Shown here piece by piece: positions 63,744-64,000 of a DNA stretch of 64,000 nucleotides. The position numbers were made by a program, and so were the translations under genes. The notes under the pieces were generated by a model, which made no database searches, was not told the DNA's origin, and saw only the letters and a program-made list of their open reading frames with translations. This DNA is from Collinsella sp. GTDB taxonomy: Bacteria; Actinomycetota; Coriobacteriia; Coriobacteriales; Coriobacteriaceae. How positions within the stretch are numbered: position 1 is the stretch's first letter; each line of letters starts with the position of its first letter. The stretch spans positions 61,359-125,358 of the forward strand of contig DXLX01000012.1 of NCBI GenBank assembly GCA_019414515.1. The letters run 5' to 3'.

Positions 63744-64000
63744 CCAAGGGGCCACTCTATATAAAGATGTGCTCGGCGAGCGGTAGCTATCAACTGGCAA
63801 GCGTCAGTTGAGGGCACAGTTGTGTAGGAAATGTGTGCGTCCAGATTCCCGCCCCCGGGGCCCCTCCGGTCTGGCAATATATCTCCTTGCCGCGCGGCCC
63901 GGTCGAACCGGATGGACCGCGCAGGCGTGCACCTTGAGAACCGGATACTGCGAGGATGGACACCTACGGGTGTCGCATCCGGGCAGACATCGAACCATTT
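63744..64000 (+). other. Structured leader, probably of an rRNA operon beyond the window
   Basis: No gene is seen. The stretch holds hairpins at about 63893-63925 (GCGCGG/CCGCGC) and 63954-63982 (GGATGGACACC with GGGTGTCGCATCC), and the phrase ACCTTGAGAACCGGATA near 63930, which resembles leaders just before actinobacterial 16S genes. The identification is from memory of such leaders and rests on what follows the window. Confidence 0.4.

Overview
The window is high-GC, gene-dense bacterial chromosome. It most resembles a gut Coriobacteriia genome of the Collinsella type. That placement is inference from protein style, the GC-rich codon use, sortase-anchored pilins next to actinobacterial housekeeping genes, and many small hairpin repeats between genes; no rRNA lies inside the window to confirm it. 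I see no CRISPR array, no tRNA and no complete insertion sequence. The right edge (63.75-64.0 kb) looks like the structured leader of an rRNA operon whose 16S gene would begin just outside.

Layout. 0.4-4.8 kb: a three-gene reverse operon (short-chain dehydrogenase, MFS carrier, Gfo/Idh oxidoreductase) divergent from a LysR regulator. 4.9-10.9 kb: a compact pilus locus with the gene order of the streptococcal FCT islands: tip adhesin, SipA-like signal peptidase homologue lacking its catalytic residues, backbone pilin, class B sortase. 11.2-15.5 kb: a MarR-controlled heterodimeric ABC exporter. 15.9-20.6 kb: pyridoxal-type kinase, a small Cys-rich protein, a tyrosine phosphatase, and two AAA/DUF4143 ATPases, each preceded by repeats with a 33-bp period. 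20.8-28.0 kb: an MFS carrier and a prenyl-FMN decarboxylase locus (LpdD-Nudix fusion, SLC13-type carrier, UbiD, UbiX, MerR regulator). 28.2-34.7 kb: a membrane protein of unknown role, an aldose epimerase, a polar amino acid ABC importer and an M20 peptidase. 34.9-41.8 kb: one giant LPXTG surface protein with about nine pilin repeats. 41.8-49.4 kb: a transposase remnant, prfA, prmC, a toxin-antitoxin pair, tsaC, glpK and upp. 49.7-56.6 kb: the complete F-type ATP synthase operon. 56.7-63.7 kb: murA, an LCP ligase, pepT, a DtxR-type regulator with a homocysteine methyltransferase, and a phosphohexomutase.

Most notable points. (1) The four G runs of seven or more that I found all sit at the 5' ends of the two sortase-anchored surface protein genes. 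In the pilus adhesin a G7 run puts the signal peptide out of frame with the mature protein (predicted OFF); in the giant protein a G9 run keeps the frame open (predicted ON). This suggests phase variation of surface structures. (2) The LpdD-Nudix fusion has the IPP isomerase fold but lacks its catalytic cysteine, and sits in one locus with UbiD and UbiX, which suggests a role in supplying the prenyl donor for prFMN. (3) Both DUF4143 ATPases carry 33-bp repeat arrays abutting their ribosome binding sites. (4) A two-stem intergenic RNA-like element occurs four times with compensatory base changes. Several further hairpin families (REP/MITE-like) are dispersed through the window.
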